Below are positions 30,601 to 40,064 of a stretch of DNA of 64,000 nucleotides, one piece after another (positions within the stretch are counted from its first letter, which is position 1; every line of letters begins with the position of its first letter). A model generated the notes under the pieces. It made no database searches. It was given only the letters and a program-made list of their open reading frames with translations, and was not told where the DNA came from. The stretch lies in the NCBI GenBank assembly GCA_001939145.1, contig LSRX01000262.1, forward strand, positions 134,085 to 198,084. Direction: 5' to 3'. The DNA is from Symbiodinium microadriaticum. Lineage: Eukaryota; Sar; Dinophyceae; Suessiales; Symbiodiniaceae. A program made the translations under genes and the position numbers.

Positions 30601-32190
30601 TTTATCGAACCTCTAAACTTAAGCCCTTTAGCCTTCATCCAACCCCCAAGCCCTATAAGCCCTAAATGACCTTAAACCCTTTAGCCTTCATCCAACCCCC
30701 AAGCCCTTATTAATTAGCCCTAAATGACCTTAAACCCTTGAGCTTTCATCCAACCCCCAAGCCCTATAAGCCCTAAATACCCTAAACTCTAAACCCTAAA
30801 CCCTAAAACCCAAAGCCCGAAAAGCCCTTGGGCTTTCTGGAGGACTGTGGCTCAGAGCGTTTAGGGTTCCAGCGGCTCTCCGAATTCTCTGGGGTTGTGG
30901 AGCTCTGGGTTCAGGGATCCAACGCCGAGATCAGCGGCTTTCGGCGTTGAGGGCTTCTTCATTCAACAAGAAGTCCTGTTAGGAGATCACTACTTAGGGT
31001 TTAGGGTTTATAGTACATACACTATGGGCCGTCTCAAACTTAGCGCGTGTACTACGGACCCTGAATTTCTGAAGCTCGTAGCTGGTAGAAGGTTGGGTCT
31101 GGGATGGTGTGGCTGAGTTGCAGTCTGCATGAGCGGCGCCAGGTGGACCCTAAACGCAGTCCCGCAAGCCCTACATTTTTAGAGGTCAAAACAACCAGTG
31201 AGACTGCTCCAATATACCCCGATCATATACTTCTGCTATAACCCTCAACACGCTAAACCCTAAACCCTCAGCCTAGGTTTAGATTATATTACATATATAC
31301 CTAGGGTTTAGGATTTAGAGTTTAGGGTTTAGGATGAAAACTGAGAACAAGACCTGTAAACTTGATTACAAGGGCCCGCCTCCTTGGATGTGGTTTAGGC
31401 CCTTGCCCCGCGTTCAGCAGAGCCCAAGAGGCCATTGCAAACGAACCGTTGAGTTCAACGGTGCCCTCAAAGAATATATAGCCGTGAAGGGTACCCTAAA
31501 CAGTTGCTTAGGGGGCCTTAGGGCTTTAGGGGTTTAGAGGCTTAAGAGAGTTTAGGGCTTAGGGTTTAGGGGTTTGGGCTTCGGCGGTTCAGGGTTCAGA
31601 GTGTGGGTTTTCCTTCTCCTTTAGGGCTTTTGAGATTTCGAAGCTACTCCTACGGTCCGAGGGAACGCCGGAACAATCAAGTTGAGGCCTTGCTCAATTG
31701 CCTGCTGTTTTGCTGTGCAGGTTTTTTTGACACCTTTTAAACTGCATGGTTAGTAGCTGGAGAGCCCCATAGCTGGTTTAGGGTTTAGGGTTGAGGGTTT
31801 CGGTTCTTAGCGGTTTCCGTTTGTTGCTCAGATGCCTGGGTTTGGGCTCGGGTGGTTTCAGGGAATGCCGAGGTCTTGAGGATTTGCGCTTCGGGTTCAC
31901 CAACCCCTTCCCTAAACCCTGAACCCTAAACTCTGAACACCTAAACTCTGAACACCTAAACCCTAAACCCTAAACCGGTGAGGTTGGCCTTCCCAAGTTT
32001 AAGGTTTAGGGTTTGGGGTTTAGGAGCTGGGCTGGTGGTGCATGAGTACAGGCCTGAAGGTGAGGGTCTACTTGGGGTTGAGGAACCTAGAGTTTAGAAG
32101 TTAGGGTTTAGGGCTCGGGGTTTAGGGCTTTGGGGTTTAGAGTTTAGAGGTTAGGGTTTAGGGGCTAGGCTTTAGGGTTTACGGGGTTAG
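27601..32190. other. telomere-like spacer with unassigned islands
   Basis: Alternating TTTAGGG and CCCTAAA blocks change orientation many times. A tandem repeat of about 60 bp lies at 30610-30790 (three copies of CTTTAGCCTTCATCCAACCC ... CCTAAATGACC). A near-repeat at 29395-29500 contains 'GGAATATAATATACCTGAA' twice. An island at 28850-28905 reads PQVAPAGLAEEGFVWSPG on the plus strand. None is strong enough to call an exon. Confidence 0.45.
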
Positions 32191-32385
32191 ATTACCAGTT
32201 GAATCCGATCTGCCAGAGCGGCTGCAGGAGTTACTTCATGCGTTTGGGATACATTACATGGGTAGTTCTCTAAATTACTTTAGGGTCCCCTTTTAGGTGA
32301 GTAGCACGGCACCCTTATAAAAAGGACCCTAAAAGGGACCCGAACTACCCAGATGATCTTTTGGAGGGTCTTGAGAAAGGGCTTA
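32191..32385 (+). CDS. two exons joined across a family-1 element intron (clearest introner case)
   Basis: Exon 32191-32261 follows a GGGTTAG acceptor and reads PVESDLPERLQELLHAFGIH then YM. Exon 32353 onward reads DDLLEGLEKGLK. Removing 32262-32352 (91 nt, GTAGTT donor, ACCCAG acceptor) gives one continuous frame, ATG G|AT GAT, through the join. The 91 nt are a family-1 palindrome and nothing else. The end of the second exon is not defined. The peptide is amphipathic; no family recognised. Confidence 0.55.
32255..32352. mobile_element. palindromic element, family 1 (copy e), candidate intron
   Basis: CATGGGTAGTTCTCTAAATT at the left, AGGGACCCGAACTACCCAG at the right, with TAGCACGGCACCCTTATAAA in the middle. 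A short direct repeat (ATG) flanks it. GT and AG lie at the very edges. Confidence 0.75.
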
Positions 32386-33486
32386 AGGGTTCATGGGGCT
32401 TAGGGTTTGGAGTTTAGGGACTGCACCTCGAAGAGTGACACGTATATCATTGGAGAACACAAAATCTGAAATCCTTGGCGAAAGCAGTTTGCTATGCCCA
32501 AGTGTTCGGAGTCACCAGTTGATGCTCAGCAAACCTGATGGCTGCACATAGTCATCGCTAGCAGCAGCCCTACATCCTAAAACTAAAAAACCATCAAGCG
32601 AACCCCGGAAACCTTACTTCCCGAAACTTGAAAATCCCGTAGATGTCGAAGGACAGCTTTCGGGGTCTCGAGAGCAAGCTGTCTTGCGAGAGTTGCATTG
32701 GCTGCCTACTGTAGACTGTGATTTGCGACGTCGTGCTGGCAGTACAATAGTTGCTATGTTAAACCCCACACCGCACATCCTATATACTTGCCTTCATCGC
32801 ACATATCTAAACATCCCTAAACCCTAAACCTCCAAACTTGCACAGCTTGTGGACCCCACCNGCAGTGCTTCTTTTCGGAGGTTCCTTGCTCTGTGATAAA
32901 AGATGTGAACGAGATGAAAAGTTTTTCAGCTGGACTGAAGGCCTGGGGTTACGGTTTAAGGTTTAGGGTTCAGGGCTTAGGGCTTAGGGTGGGCTTAGGG
33001 TTTAGGGTTTAAGGGTGGGTTTAGGGTTTAGGGCTAAGGGCTTTGGGGGTTTAGGGCGGATGTCAGGTTTCAAATCCCTTGGACTCGCCCCTGATTTCCC
33101 ACCTCCACTCCGCCCCTGATTTCCCACCTCCACTCTGCCTTAAACCCTAAACCCTAAACCCCAAACCCTAAACCCTAAAGCTCCAGTAGGTTCAGGGGCC
33201 CATGTTCCGGAGGCTTCGCCGGATTCAGGCTTATTAACCCTCAGTTACTGTTTACGGTTCAGGTTTTCGGTTACCTTACTGTTTAGGGTTCAGGTTTTAG
33301 GTTACTGTTTCGGGTTCCGGTTTTAGGGTTCAAGGTCTAGGGGCTTGGAGCACTGGCAACTCCATCTTTTTGCAAGCTCAAGCGGCGCAGGAATTGAAAA
33401 GACATCTGGGGCGTCCGGACCCTGTTTCAGTCCCGACGCAAGATGCCTCGGATCTTCAATCGAGGAATGATCTCACCACTGGAGAC

Positions 33487-33713
33487 CTGCACCTTGAACC
33501 ACTTTGCAGGCTGAAGGGGCTGCGAGAAATTCCTGACATGGGGATTCTGCGCAGTTTGAAGTTCCGAGGAGCCCACAGTCAGGGACTTGTGCCACTGAAG
33601 GCCATCCTGCGAACAGTAGACGTGAACAACGGCCCCGGCCGCGAAGCCGCAACAAGGATCCTCGATGCCAAGGACATAGACGGAGTAGTGGGGGAGCATC
33701 CAAGTCATGTATC
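33487..33713 (-). CDS. exon with F5/8 type C (discoidin)-like strand motifs
   Basis: A minus exon of 227 nt from an ACTAAG acceptor to a CAG|GTCTCC donor. It reads YSVYVLGIED, VVHVYCSQDGLQWHKSL and QPLQPAKWFKVQV. The pairing of V-x-V-x-x-S-x-DG-x-x-W with a later aromatic-bounded strand (K-W-F-K-V-Q-V) is the usual core of discoidin/F5-8C domains, which bind carbohydrate or lipid, and such domains accompany BTB modules in BTBD9-type proteins. The opposite strand is also open (132 codons), but it lacks these motifs. Confidence 0.5.
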
Positions 33714-33813
33714 CTTAGTTGCTGAGTTCATAAGCCAGACTGTCAGCGTTCTAGGCGATAGCCTTTAAACCTCAAACCCCCCAAAAAACCCCAAAAAGGT
33801 ACAAAAAGTGTAC

Positions 33814-33946
33814 TCCTTCCGCTCCGAGGTATCCCTTTCGGAGGCTCGCGAAGCCACAGTTCCTGGCAATGTCGGCCAACATGTCCAGGCCCTTCAGCTC
33901 TTTGCTCCACCTGCCCCCCTTCACGGCCGTGGGATCGGAAGGAATC
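33814..33946 (-). CDS. candidate exon upstream of the discoidin-like exon
   Basis: A minus exon from a CACCCAG acceptor to a GTACAC donor. It reads IPSDPTAVKGGRWSKELKGL and DMLADIARNCGFASLRKGY. Its composition is strongly protein-like. The simplest join to the exon at 33713 is out of phase, so one boundary is off; a GGATAC sequence present at both edges allows alternatives. Confidence 0.5.
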
Positions 33947-34156
33947 CTGGGTGTCGATTTCAAGCGCCCCCCAAAAGTATCCACAATGAGGGTTTAGGGT
34001 TTAGGGTATTAGGGTATTAGGGATCGTATCTATAATTAGGGTTTAGGGCTTAGGGTATTAGGACTAAGGGTATTAGGGATCTATAGTAAGCAAGTATAGG
34101 GGAAAAATAGTATAAAAAAAGAGAAAAAGCCTTCCCGAAGCGATACCTAGACTCAC

Positions 34157-34192
34157 ATTCACCCAGTATCCCAAGAAGGGGCTCTCCTTCAC
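34157..34192 (-). CDS. candidate 12-codon microexon
   Basis: VKESPFLGYWVN lies between CGCAG and a textbook GTGAGT donor, in phase 0 on both sides. It is short, but both splice signals are strong and it lies in line with the other minus exons of this cluster. Confidence 0.45.
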
Positions 34193-34292
34193 CTGCGAAG
34201 TTGAATTCAACGCTTAGGGTTTATAGGATCTTTTTTTCCATCATGGCTCTTTTAAGGAACACGTCTCAACAAAAGAAAAGAAGTTTATCCAC

Positions 34293-34380
34293 AGGCCCCT
34301 AAGTAGTTCCTTTCTATGTATTTATGGTTTATATTTAGAATCTTATAAGGTAATCCCAAAGAGGAACTACTTAGGGGCCT
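34293..34380. mobile_element. palindromic element, family 7 (variant ends)
   Basis: AGGCCCCTAAGTAGTTCCTT at the left and GGAACTACTTAGGGGCCT at the right are near-perfect inverted repeats. The centre ATTTAGAATCTTATAAGG is shared with 23319-23411. Confidence 0.85.
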
Positions 34381-34395
34381 ATGGGTATATGGTAC

Positions 34396-34474
34396 TCCAG
34401 AGCCCAGTCGCGCTGGAGTCGTACATCTCTCCCAGGGCCCGCAGAACGCACGCCGCGTAGAGGGCAGGCCTCTG
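34396..34474 (-). CDS. candidate exon
   Basis: A minus exon reading QRPALYAACVLRALGEMYDS then SATGLW, between CCAAG and GTACC. The string AGGCCTGCCC at its start also ends the upstream exon (34868), so the true junction is ambiguous by that repeat. The helix pattern after a KKRPA sequence is loosely Dpy-30-like; not firm. Confidence 0.45.
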
Positions 34475-34867
34475 CTTGGACCCTAAACCCTGGGTTTAGG
34501 GTTTAGGGTTTGGGGTGTAGGGTTTAGGGTTTAGGCTGAGACTCCAAGTAGACGAACAGTACCTACTTTGGGGGCTAAAGTCTATGAATGGTACCTACTT
34601 TGGGCTATTTGGAGTCTTAGGGAAACCCTGAAGCCCGAACCCCTATAAACCCTCAACCCCCAAATCCTAGACACCCCCCAAATCCTAAGCCCTAACCGGG
34701 CCTAAACACCCGTAGACCCTAAAACCTTTTTTAACCCCCAACGCTAAACCCCTAAACCCTAAACCCCGACAATCTAAACCTGAAGCCCAAAACCCCTAAA
34801 CCCTAAACCCTAACCCCCGACAATCTAAACCTGAAGCCCAAAACCCCTAAACCCTCAACCCATAAAC

Positions 34868-34927
34868 CCCGGGCAGGCCTCTTCTTGACTGCCTCCGCAA
34901 GGGCGCTGTCGAGAACGGGTTCCAGAC
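34868..34927 (-). CDS. candidate exon
   Basis: A minus exon reading LEPVLDSALAEAVKKRPAR, between AAAAG and a GTTTATGG donor. It is amphipathic and in line with 34474-34396, together giving LEPVLDSALAEAVKKRPA followed by LYAACVLRALGEM. Confidence 0.45.
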
Positions 34928-36825
34928 CTTTTCGTTGAATCTTCAGAGTTTATATAAGGTTTAGGTCCATGGTTGTGGTTTCGGGTTTAGGGGGTTAGGG
35001 TTTAGGGTTTAGGGTTTAGGGGTTAGGGTTTAGGGTTTAGGGTTCGGAACATGACTTAAGGTATGTTCCCGGATTAAGGGGTCACGAGGTTGGTGGGTCA
35101 GGACGCTTTAGAACTTTAGGGGTTGTCTTGTGCAACTTGCGCGCCCTTGCAAAACATACACTCGCTGGGATCAAGGAGAACCATACGTCTGGAGCCTTGG
35201 CGACGCTTGGTGGGGTCAGGTCCGGATACTGTTGCCGAATGCCTGCAGCATTGGCAATGCAATCTCTTCCAGTCCGCCCTAAACCCCAAACCCTAAAGCC
35301 TGACCCTGCACGGAGAAGATACAGACCTCTGCAAACCCCTTCCGGGTTTGGGGCTCTGCTGGGCTCTGGCCTTCCAGCTTAACGCAACCCTTGCAAATCT
35401 AAACACCCACAGAGCACAATGGTACACACCCTGAAAAGTCAAGACCCCCAACAGGCCGAGGAGGATCCAGAATGTCAAAAACTTTCCACTTCCCCTAAGC
35501 CCTAAACCCTAAACCCTAAACCCTAAGCCCTATAAACCCAAAGCCCTAAGCCCTAAACCCTAAGCCCTAAGCCCTAAACCCTAAGCCCCAAACCCTAAGC
35601 CCTAAACCCTAAGCCCTAAACCTTATCCCAAAATCCTAGTCCTAGACCCTCGCAGGCTCTTTGAGTATCGCTGGGATCCCGTATGGAACACCATAATGTC
35701 ATTAATTATGTACGATAAGCGTCCTATGAACCAATGCGACTGAATGGAAAGCCTCTCAGGAACACTATGAGCAAAGCTCTTGGCTTGACTCCCGCGCAAC
35801 GAGAAGCTTATTTGAATACAGAGCCTTAGCAGAATTCCCAAAACTCACCCTTCGAACTAGAATGAAAGCAACCATCAAAGCACCACAACACAACAAAACT
35901 CAAAACAAGCCCTGAATCCCGCATCCTACAATGTCCTACAACCGCCTCCCCTCACCCCCAGCCTTTCGAAAAACACAAAGCTAAACCACCACCTCCGCTA
36001 AACCCTAAACTACACGCTAAACCCTTAAACACAACAAAGACCACCACAACTCCCCAAACCCTAAACTACCCTTAAACACAACAAAGCCAACCCCAACCCT
36101 AAAACCCTTTTGCATCCAGGACTGAACCCTTGAACCCTAAACCCCAAACCTGCAAACGAGATTTTACCCCAAAAACACTCAAACACCTCAGATCCGTGTG
36201 TGAACCCCAACTTCTCACACCCTCAACCCTGGATCCCGGCACACCAAGCCCAGAATCCAATACCCCAAAAGCCGTCTTTCGGGTTTAGGGTTGAGGGGTT
36301 TAGGGTTGAGGGGTTTAGGGTTTAGGGTTTACGGTTTAGGGTTTAGGGATAAACCATTGAGCATTTTGTCCGAAATCGGGACTCTTGCAAGATCTCTATA
36401 TCTTCGAACCCCTCAAGTTTAAACCCTAGACCCCAACAACCCCTTAATCAACCCTTATGCACCCCCTAAACCCCCAAACCCTAAACCCTCTAAAAACCCA
36501 AAACAGAACCTGAAAATTGACGCAGCTCCCTAAACCCTAAACCCTAAACCCCTAAACCCTCTTCCCGGGGCCCCGGCTGGAACTGGTCCGAGAGGATCCC
36601 GGATTCTTCAAAGGCCTCCCCAGCACCCAAGATCCCCATCAGGGTTCAGGGGAGACAGGGCTTTGGGATTTTAGGGCTTAAGGGTTTAAGGGTTGCGGGT
36701 TTAGGGGTTTAGGGTTTAGGGGAGACAGGGCTTTGGGATTTTAGGGCTTAAGGGTTTAAAGGTTGAGGGCTTAAGGGTTTAAAGGGGTTTAGGATTTAGG
36801 ATTTAGGGCCTTAGGGAGTTTGCTA
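34928..36825. other. telomere-like spacer with weak islands
   Basis: TTTAGGG runs lie at 34980-35045, CCCTAAGCCCTAAA arrays at 35495-35630 and CCCTAAAC sequence at 35990-36560. Possible minus exon at 35260-35130 (LTPPSVAKAPDVWFSLIPAS). Possible exon at 36570-36640 open on both strands. Otherwise no gene seen. Confidence 0.4.
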
Positions 36826-37201
36826 TGCCGTGCTCGCATGTCTGCTCGCTTTGGCGCCAGCCCAAACGAAGGGTTCCCACATGAGCTTCGAGATCTGGCT
36901 GTTTCCAAAGTCGGGTTGGTCTTGTGCAAACTCCTTGGGAAAGTAACGCTTACACAGAACCTCCCCAGAGAACCCAATACCCCTTGATGAAGGAATGTAC
37001 CTTAAATTATGGGGGGTTTTAATATTATGATTTAAGGTATATTCCTTAATTAGAGGGTATTGGGTTCTCTGGGAANAAAAAAAAAACACACACACACAAT
37101 AATTATAGTAAATAAAATAAAACACGAACACAACCGAACAGACCCCAAGCAACGTCCTTGAGGAGCTCCGTGCGGATGGTGGGCCGCACCTTCAGAGCCT
37201 C
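36826..37201 (-). CDS. candidate exon pair with a family-4 element in the intron
   Basis: Exon 37201-37144 lies between CCCGCAG and GTCTGT and reads EALKVRPTIRTELLKDVAW. About 180 nt further down, after a family-4 palindrome, a second open block (about 36968-36826) reads either RYFPKEFAQDQPDFGNSQIS or, in the frame compatible with the first exon through a TGTAAG acceptor, LLSQGVCTRPTRLWKQPDLE. I cannot choose. VRPTIRTELL resembles TVRTEFKVW in the BTB exon at 44614, hinting at a related gene. Confidence 0.4.
36964..37074. mobile_element. palindromic element, family 4 (copy a)
   Basis: The ends are CCAGAGAACCCAATACCC and GGGTATTGGGTTCTCTGG, with inner arms AAGGAATGTACCTTAAATTA and TTTAAGGTATATTCCTTAAT around TAATATTA. 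Its GGGGAG edge abuts the candidate exon block at 36968. Confidence 0.85.
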
Positions 37202-37833
37202 CTGCGGGTGAAAGCCCCATTTAGGGTTTAGGGTTTAGGGTTCCAAACTCCAAGCCGAAAGCCCTAAGACAAACTACTTCTTGCTGTTTCCTTACTACGA
37301 TTTCCTTGTAGGGTTCTTTGGGGGATAAGGTCCACTCCAAACATTAAACTTAAACCGAAAACCCTAAACCCTAAATACTAAACACTAGACCCCAATCCCT
37401 AAACTCTAAACCGTGCAGTTCGGGGCTTAGTGCTTCCAAGGTTGGGGTTCACAAATGTCTCATAGAGGGCCTTGCGAGTTAGACTAAGGCTTCTATCACG
37501 GTTCGTTGCGACAGGTTCTATAATCCCTAAGCCCTAAACCCTAATCTATAAGGACTTTTACAGGGCGATGGGGCCCCTCACAACTTGGGTTTTGGGGGGG
37601 TTAGATTTTCGAATACTTATAACGGGGCTGTATCGGGATAACTTTGGTCTACCAGAGCTCTTTTCTTAGGGTTCACAGGGTCACAGGAGCAGTACTCGAG
37701 ACGATCGTGGGTAGTTGGGGTTTACAGTTCCGTTTCGGCCGTTTGGGGGGTACAGAGAAGTGGAGTAAACTAGGTCCTCAGCGCTTGTGGGTTTAATTTC
37801 AATATTCGGATGACTACTGGGTCAAACTACGGT

Positions 37834-37922
37834 TGATGAAACCTGCGTTACCCATACTATGGAATATACTATAATTCCCATAGCTTAAGGTCCGTAAGGT
37901 AATGCAGGATTTACATCATCAA
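37834..37922. mobile_element. palindromic element, family 5
   Basis: TTGATGAAACCTGCGTTACC faces GGTAATGCAGGATTTACATC across CTATGGAATATACTATAATT. A half copy (AGGGTCCTTAAGGTAATGCA GGATGTATTTCATC) lies at about 47945-47992. Confidence 0.75.
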
Positions 37923-38378
37923 CAGTAGCCCACAGCCTCACCACTCAACTTTGCCAAAGTCATTCAAACCTGAAGCCTTATGTCCCAAACCCACGACCAC
38001 GACTGAACGCAAGCCGAGGCCTCAGTCCTAATTACCGGCTGCAGTTCCACAAACTTTTCATAAAACCTGAGCCCTAAAGCCCATGGCCCTGAACCCTTCA
38101 AGCTCCAAACCGTAAACCCCAAAAGCTAAAAACACCCTAGCACAAGCCATAACCAAACCCAACTGTATCTATGTCACGGCCGTGTCGTGCATGTTCTGCT
38201 TCCCTGCTACTTTGTCTGACAGGGCCTAGACAAAATACATACCAGTAGCAGGTGAAACAAACAAAACCTCTAGTCCTAAAGTACTCCAAAGATCTTCCTA
38301 AACCCTATAAACCCTAAACCCTAAAACCTAAACCCTATAAACCCTAAAGCCCTGAATCCTAAAGCCTAAATTCAAAAC

Positions 38379-38450
38379 TCCTGCGGGTGGATCAAGATCG
38401 TTTCAAAGGCCCGGAGGCGAAGATCCGAGAGGTGGTGGTGGTCAGCAAAC
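38379..38450 (-). CDS. candidate exon, BTB/BACK-like helix pair
   Basis: A minus exon from ACCGGAG to a GTTTTG donor, reading FADHHHLSDLRLRAFETILI then HPQ. The pattern A-D-x-[YH]-x-L-x-x-L-x-x-x-[CA]-x-x-x-L is the usual end of a BTB domain (ADKYQ..L...C...L). A similar fragment, VFRLFADFHHCQ, lies at about 39405-39370 on the same strand, suggesting more than one BTB unit in the region. Confidence 0.5.
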
Positions 38451-40064
38451 CTCCGGTTTGGGGCTTTTGGCTTACGGGGTTCCGGTTGAGGGTTGAGGGG
38501 TTGAGGGTTTCGGGGTTTAGGGGTTCAGGGATTCGGGTTTCGGGTTGAGGGTTTAGGCTTTCGGGGTTCCGGTTTAGGGTTGGGGGTGCAGGGTTTCGGG
38601 TTTAGGGTTGAGGGTTTAGGATTTCGGGTTCAGGGCTTGAGGTCATGATAAGAGTGCCTTTCAGGGTTTCCCAGATTTCTGAAGTAAGGGTGATGCATGG
38701 GTTTTATCGGATGGTCTGCAATCCGTCGGAGCTTTTTTATCTTTTGGTTTAAAGCGCCCAGCGGAACGTTCTGTCGGACATGCACTGTGGATTCTAGTGG
38801 TTATAAAGTGGTGGTATGCTTCGGGTCCGGTTCCTCTAAAAGTTTGAAGGGGTTCTTTAAACAGCTACTCATGAAGGGTTCTTCAAAGTTAGCAGGCTCT
38901 ATAGGCTTTAGGGTTCAGGGTTACTCTGAAGGTTTCTTCGAGGGTTACGTTTAGGGTCCTTTGCAGGGGTCCGTTCTCATTTCGATCACCACCGCTTCTT
39001 TGGAGAGCTTCGCGTACGGCCCCTGTTGGAGTTACGATCGTAAACCCCCGAAACCCTAAGAGATTCCTCCTAGGGTTGCTACAAGGCTTCCTTTTGGGGA
39101 TTACCATCATGAGCATTTTAGGGCTATGATAAGGCTGTCTTTCGGGCCCTCAGAATTCTACTTGCTTTCTTCAAGGGGCAGCCTGTTGGATCCGGGGTTG
39201 TATATAGAGGTTTTGGGTTCAAGGCTGTCGGGCAGAAAGGCCTCAAAGCTTGGCGCCCCGCATTTTGAGTGTGAGTATCACGAGTGGTAAGAAGTAAGAG
39301 TTTGGGAAGAACTAGGCGCCAGTCGAGCAGCTCTAGATTGCGGTTTAGGGTTTAGGGATTAGGGTTTTCTGGCAATGGTGGAAGTCGGCAAACAACCGGA
39401 ACACCTCGCAAGCCAGACCCGAACGGTATTTTGAACCCTCAAACTCTGACACTCCGAACACCTGAAGCTATATGCATGAACATCCAAAGCCCACACAAAG
39501 CTCATCTCTGTAGTCGGCCGAGATACTGGAACACCTCACCTCGGATGTTCTTGCGGGGACCCTTGAACAAGTGTTGTTCGTCTAACAACACGAGAGCACC
39601 TACTCCCAACACGCATGATCATTTTTCTCAACCGAAACGAGATTTATTGTCCAGGGGTACAAACTTGTTCTTGGTTAAGACTTCGGAAGCAACAAGAAAC
39701 AAAGAGTCTCGAGAAGTCTAGCTCTGTTCTCTGTTAAACTTCAGCAAATCAACGAGAAGCTAATCTCAAGCAGACAGGAGTCAAGCTGTTTGTTTCTTAC
39801 ATTTCAAGAACTGTTGAGCAAAGAATTGCCTTCTTACTGGGTCGTACCGATATACCCCGAAACGGTGCTATAACAGATTATTCAACCCCCACATTACCCC
39901 ATAAACCCTGAGCCCCAAACCCCAAATTACCGCAAAAAAACCCAAACCCCAAGACCCATTCTAAACTAGAACCACCCCCCCAAAATCTAAGAATTGCGTT
40001 CTCAAGAAAAGCCCTTACTGCAACGGAAAACCCCAACCCCAACCCCCCCCCCCTCCCGCACGAC

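Noticed and set aside
33370..33768. 132-codon plus-strand ORF opposite the discoidin-like exon
   Set aside because: The minus strand carries recognisable beta-strand motifs and splice signals; the plus ORF looks like its antisense shadow.
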